The notes under the pieces were generated by a model, which was given only the letters and a program-made list of their open reading frames with translations, ran no database searches and had not been told where the DNA came from. From Pseudomonas extremorientalis (GTDB lineage Bacteria > Pseudomonadota > Gammaproteobacteria > Pseudomonadales > Pseudomonadaceae): a stretch of DNA of 64,000 nt. Made by a program: the position numbers and the translations under genes. The DNA is taken from the NCBI RefSeq assembly GCF_001870465.1, contig NZ_MDGK01000003.1, positions 1-64,000 of the forward strand, given 5' to 3'. Shown here piece after piece: positions 62,678 to 64,000 of this stretch (positions are counted from its first letter, which is position 1; every line of letters starts with the position of its first letter).

Positions 62678-63955
62678 CTATTCGGCGTAGGCCCAGGTCA
62701 TCCGGAACGACGCGCCGCCCCATTCCGAATCCTGCACTTGCACCTGGCCGCCGTGCCACTGCGACACCCGCTGCACCAGTGCCAGGCCCAGGCCGAAGCC
62801 ACCGGTACGACGGTCGCGGCTGTCGTCCAGGCGCATGAAGGGCTGGAAGATCTTCGAGCGGCCTTCCTCCGGCACACCAGGGCCGTCGTCACACACCCGC
62901 ACTTCATAGCCGCTGCCGAACTTGACCAGCGACACTTCCACACGCCGCTCGGCATACCGAATGGCATTGCGCAGCAAGTTGATCACCGCCCGCGCCATAA
63001 AACGCGGTTCGATCTGGATGTAGTCCACTTCGCAGGTGCGCAACGACAACTGGATACCGGCGGCTTCGGCCTCCAGCGCCACGCTGCCGATCACACTGTC
63101 GAGCCAGCTGTGGGCCTCGATGCGCTCGCGGGTGACCTGGGTGGCGCCGCGCTCCAGGCTGGCGTAGGTGAGCAGTTCGGAGACCATTTCTTCCAGCTCG
63201 CCCAGGTCGGCATACATGTCGGCGATCAGTTCGCCGCGCAGACGCGGGTCGATTTGTTGCTTGAGCTGGTCGAGTTCGAACGACAGGCGCGCAATCGGCG
63301 TGCGCAGCTCGTGGGACACGGCGTTGGTCAGTTCGCGCTGGTTGGCGATCAGGCTTTCAATGCGTTCGGCCATCTGATTGAAGTGCCCCGCCAGCTCGCG
63401 CACGGTGGAACGGCGCGGCAGCAGGATGCGTGAACCGAGGTCGTTGTCACCGAAGCGTTGTGCGGCCAGGCGAATATGCTCCAGGTCGCGCCAGTGCGGG
63501 CGCACCCAGAAATACAGCACGATCGCCAGGCACACCCCGAGAAAACCATAGGCCCACAGGTAGAGCCACTTGGGCTCTTCCGGCAGTTTGATTTCCAGCA
63601 ACTGCGGGCCACCGTCAATGCTGGCGAGGAACTCCATGAAATCACCGCGCACCACCAGCAAGTCAGCGGCCAGCAGTTGTGTCTCGCGCTCGGTGAGCGC
63701 CTGGGTGTCCTTCTGGACCAATTTCAAGTGCAGCCCATAATGGGGCTGCAACTCGGCCAGCCGGGCCTGGCGTTGGTCGGCGCCGAGCGGACGCAGTTGC
63801 TCTACCAGGGCATACGCCGGGCCGCGCAAGGCTTCGCGGTTATAGGTTTCGTTGGCTTCGGGCAGCAGCTCGTCGAAGGTGTAGTTGACCAGCCAGATCG
63901 CCCCCGCCAGACCGAGGGCCAGGATCACATACAGGCGCAGAAACAGCCGCAGCAT
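62678..63955 (-). CDS. Sensor histidine kinase, RstB-like
   Basis: A 425-aa inner-membrane kinase with membrane segments at about 6-26 and 133-155 (YLWAYGFLGVCLAIVLYFWV), a short periplasmic sensor between them, a HAMP domain, a HisKA domain (NAVSHELRTPIARLSFELDQ) and an ATPase domain (NLLRNAIRYAERRVEVSLV, GFGLGLALVQRVSQWHGG). It resembles RstB. It follows its response regulator gene with a TAA-ATG junction (no gap), and converges with the mipA-like gene. Confidence 0.9.
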   Translation of the reverse strand: MLRLFLRLYVILALGLAGAIWLVNYTFDELLPEANETYNREALRGPAYALVEQLRPLGADQRQARLAELQPHYGLHLKLVQKDTQALTERETQLLAADLLVVRGDFMEFLASIDGGPQLLEIKLPEEPKWLYLWAYGFLGVCLAIVLYFWVRPHWRDLEHIRLAAQRFGDNDLGSRILLPRRSTVRELAGHFNQMAERIESLIANQRELTNAVSHELRTPIARLSFELDQLKQQIDPRLRGELIADMYADLGELEEMVSELLTYASLERGATQVTRERIEAHSWLDSVIGSVALEAEAAGIQLSLRTCEVDYIQIEPRFMARAVINLLRNAIRYAERRVEVSLVKFGSGYEVRVCDDGPGVPEEGRSKIFQPFMRLDDSRDRRTGGFGLGLALVQRVSQWHGGQVQVQDSEWGGASFRMTWAYAE

Positions 63956-64000
63956 TTAAGCCTCCCACGCGAACGGGTTGAACAGGTAGCCCTTGCCCCA
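63956..64000 (-). CDS. Response regulator, C-terminal end (partial)
   Basis: The last 14 codons and the stop of an OmpR-type response regulator whose gene continues beyond the window. The visible residues WGKGYLFNPFAWEA are the usual end of the winged-helix DNA-binding domain (wing followed by tail). It is the partner of the RstB-like kinase, whose ATG immediately follows this stop. Confidence 0.85.
   Translation of the reverse strand, partial: WGKGYLFNPFAWEA

Overview
The window is high-GC chromosomal DNA from a fluorescent-group Pseudomonas. The evidence is the assimilatory nitrate/nitrite gene types, a divergent ampR-ampC pair, an itaconate (rip-type) operon in the same order as in P. aeruginosa, the REP/REPIN families, and the dense, overlapping gene packing. 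I see no tRNA, rRNA, CRISPR array, insertion sequence or prophage. It reads as ordinary backbone with scattered accessory loci.

Layout. 1-7.6 kb: assimilatory nitrate and nitrite reduction. nirB-nirD run leftward and diverge from a giant nitrate reductase fused to a CysJ-like flavoprotein. Each side of the 580-bp divergent region carries a sigma-54 type promoter, two hairpins with ANTAR-type hexaloops (A at position 1, G at position 4) and an overlapping intrinsic terminator just before the gene. This is the layout expected for NtrC/RpoN initiation plus NasT/NasR-type antitermination. 7.7-14.9 kb: chemoreceptor, a nucleotidyltransferase/P-loop kinase pair, UV endonuclease, DUF2231 protein plus sorbosone-dehydrogenase-like lipoprotein, and a MarR-acetyltransferase fusion behind a 36-bp palindrome. 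14.9-26.5 kb: transporters (hexuronate-type MFS, ProP, Fsr with its AraC regulator) and signalling proteins (GAF, CHASE4-PAS-GGDEF-EAL, RsbRD-type kinase, GGDEF). 26.5-31.6 kb: a small carbon-source locus (IolG-like dehydrogenase, LacI regulator, SDR, phytanoyl-CoA dioxygenase, periplasmic sugar-binding protein) with no ABC permease or ATPase beside it. 31.7-42.7 kb: small regulators, amidase, RidA, MocR regulator with divergent DMT exporter, YceI, thioesterase, dienelactone hydrolase, DUF2252. 42-44 kb: ampR-ampC.

44-53.5 kb: itaconate catabolism. Genes run from LysR regulator to ich, acyl-CoA dehydrogenase, MmgE/PrpD, ict, ccl and a TRAP transporter. The MmgE/PrpD gene has a one-base frameshift near its 3' end. 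53.5-59.7 kb: a tightly overlapping four-gene MoxR-vWA-beta-propeller (bpX5/bpX6) operon, a ternary system known from comparative genomics with no settled function. It is the best candidate here for poorly described biology. It diverges from a beta-lactamase-fold protein that has lost its nucleophilic serine, which is followed by a MipA/OmpV outer-membrane protein. The window ends in an RstB-like kinase and the last codons of its response regulator.

Starts were chosen by Shine-Dalgarno position, domain start and neighbour overlap. Families were assigned from recognised motifs, without database searches.
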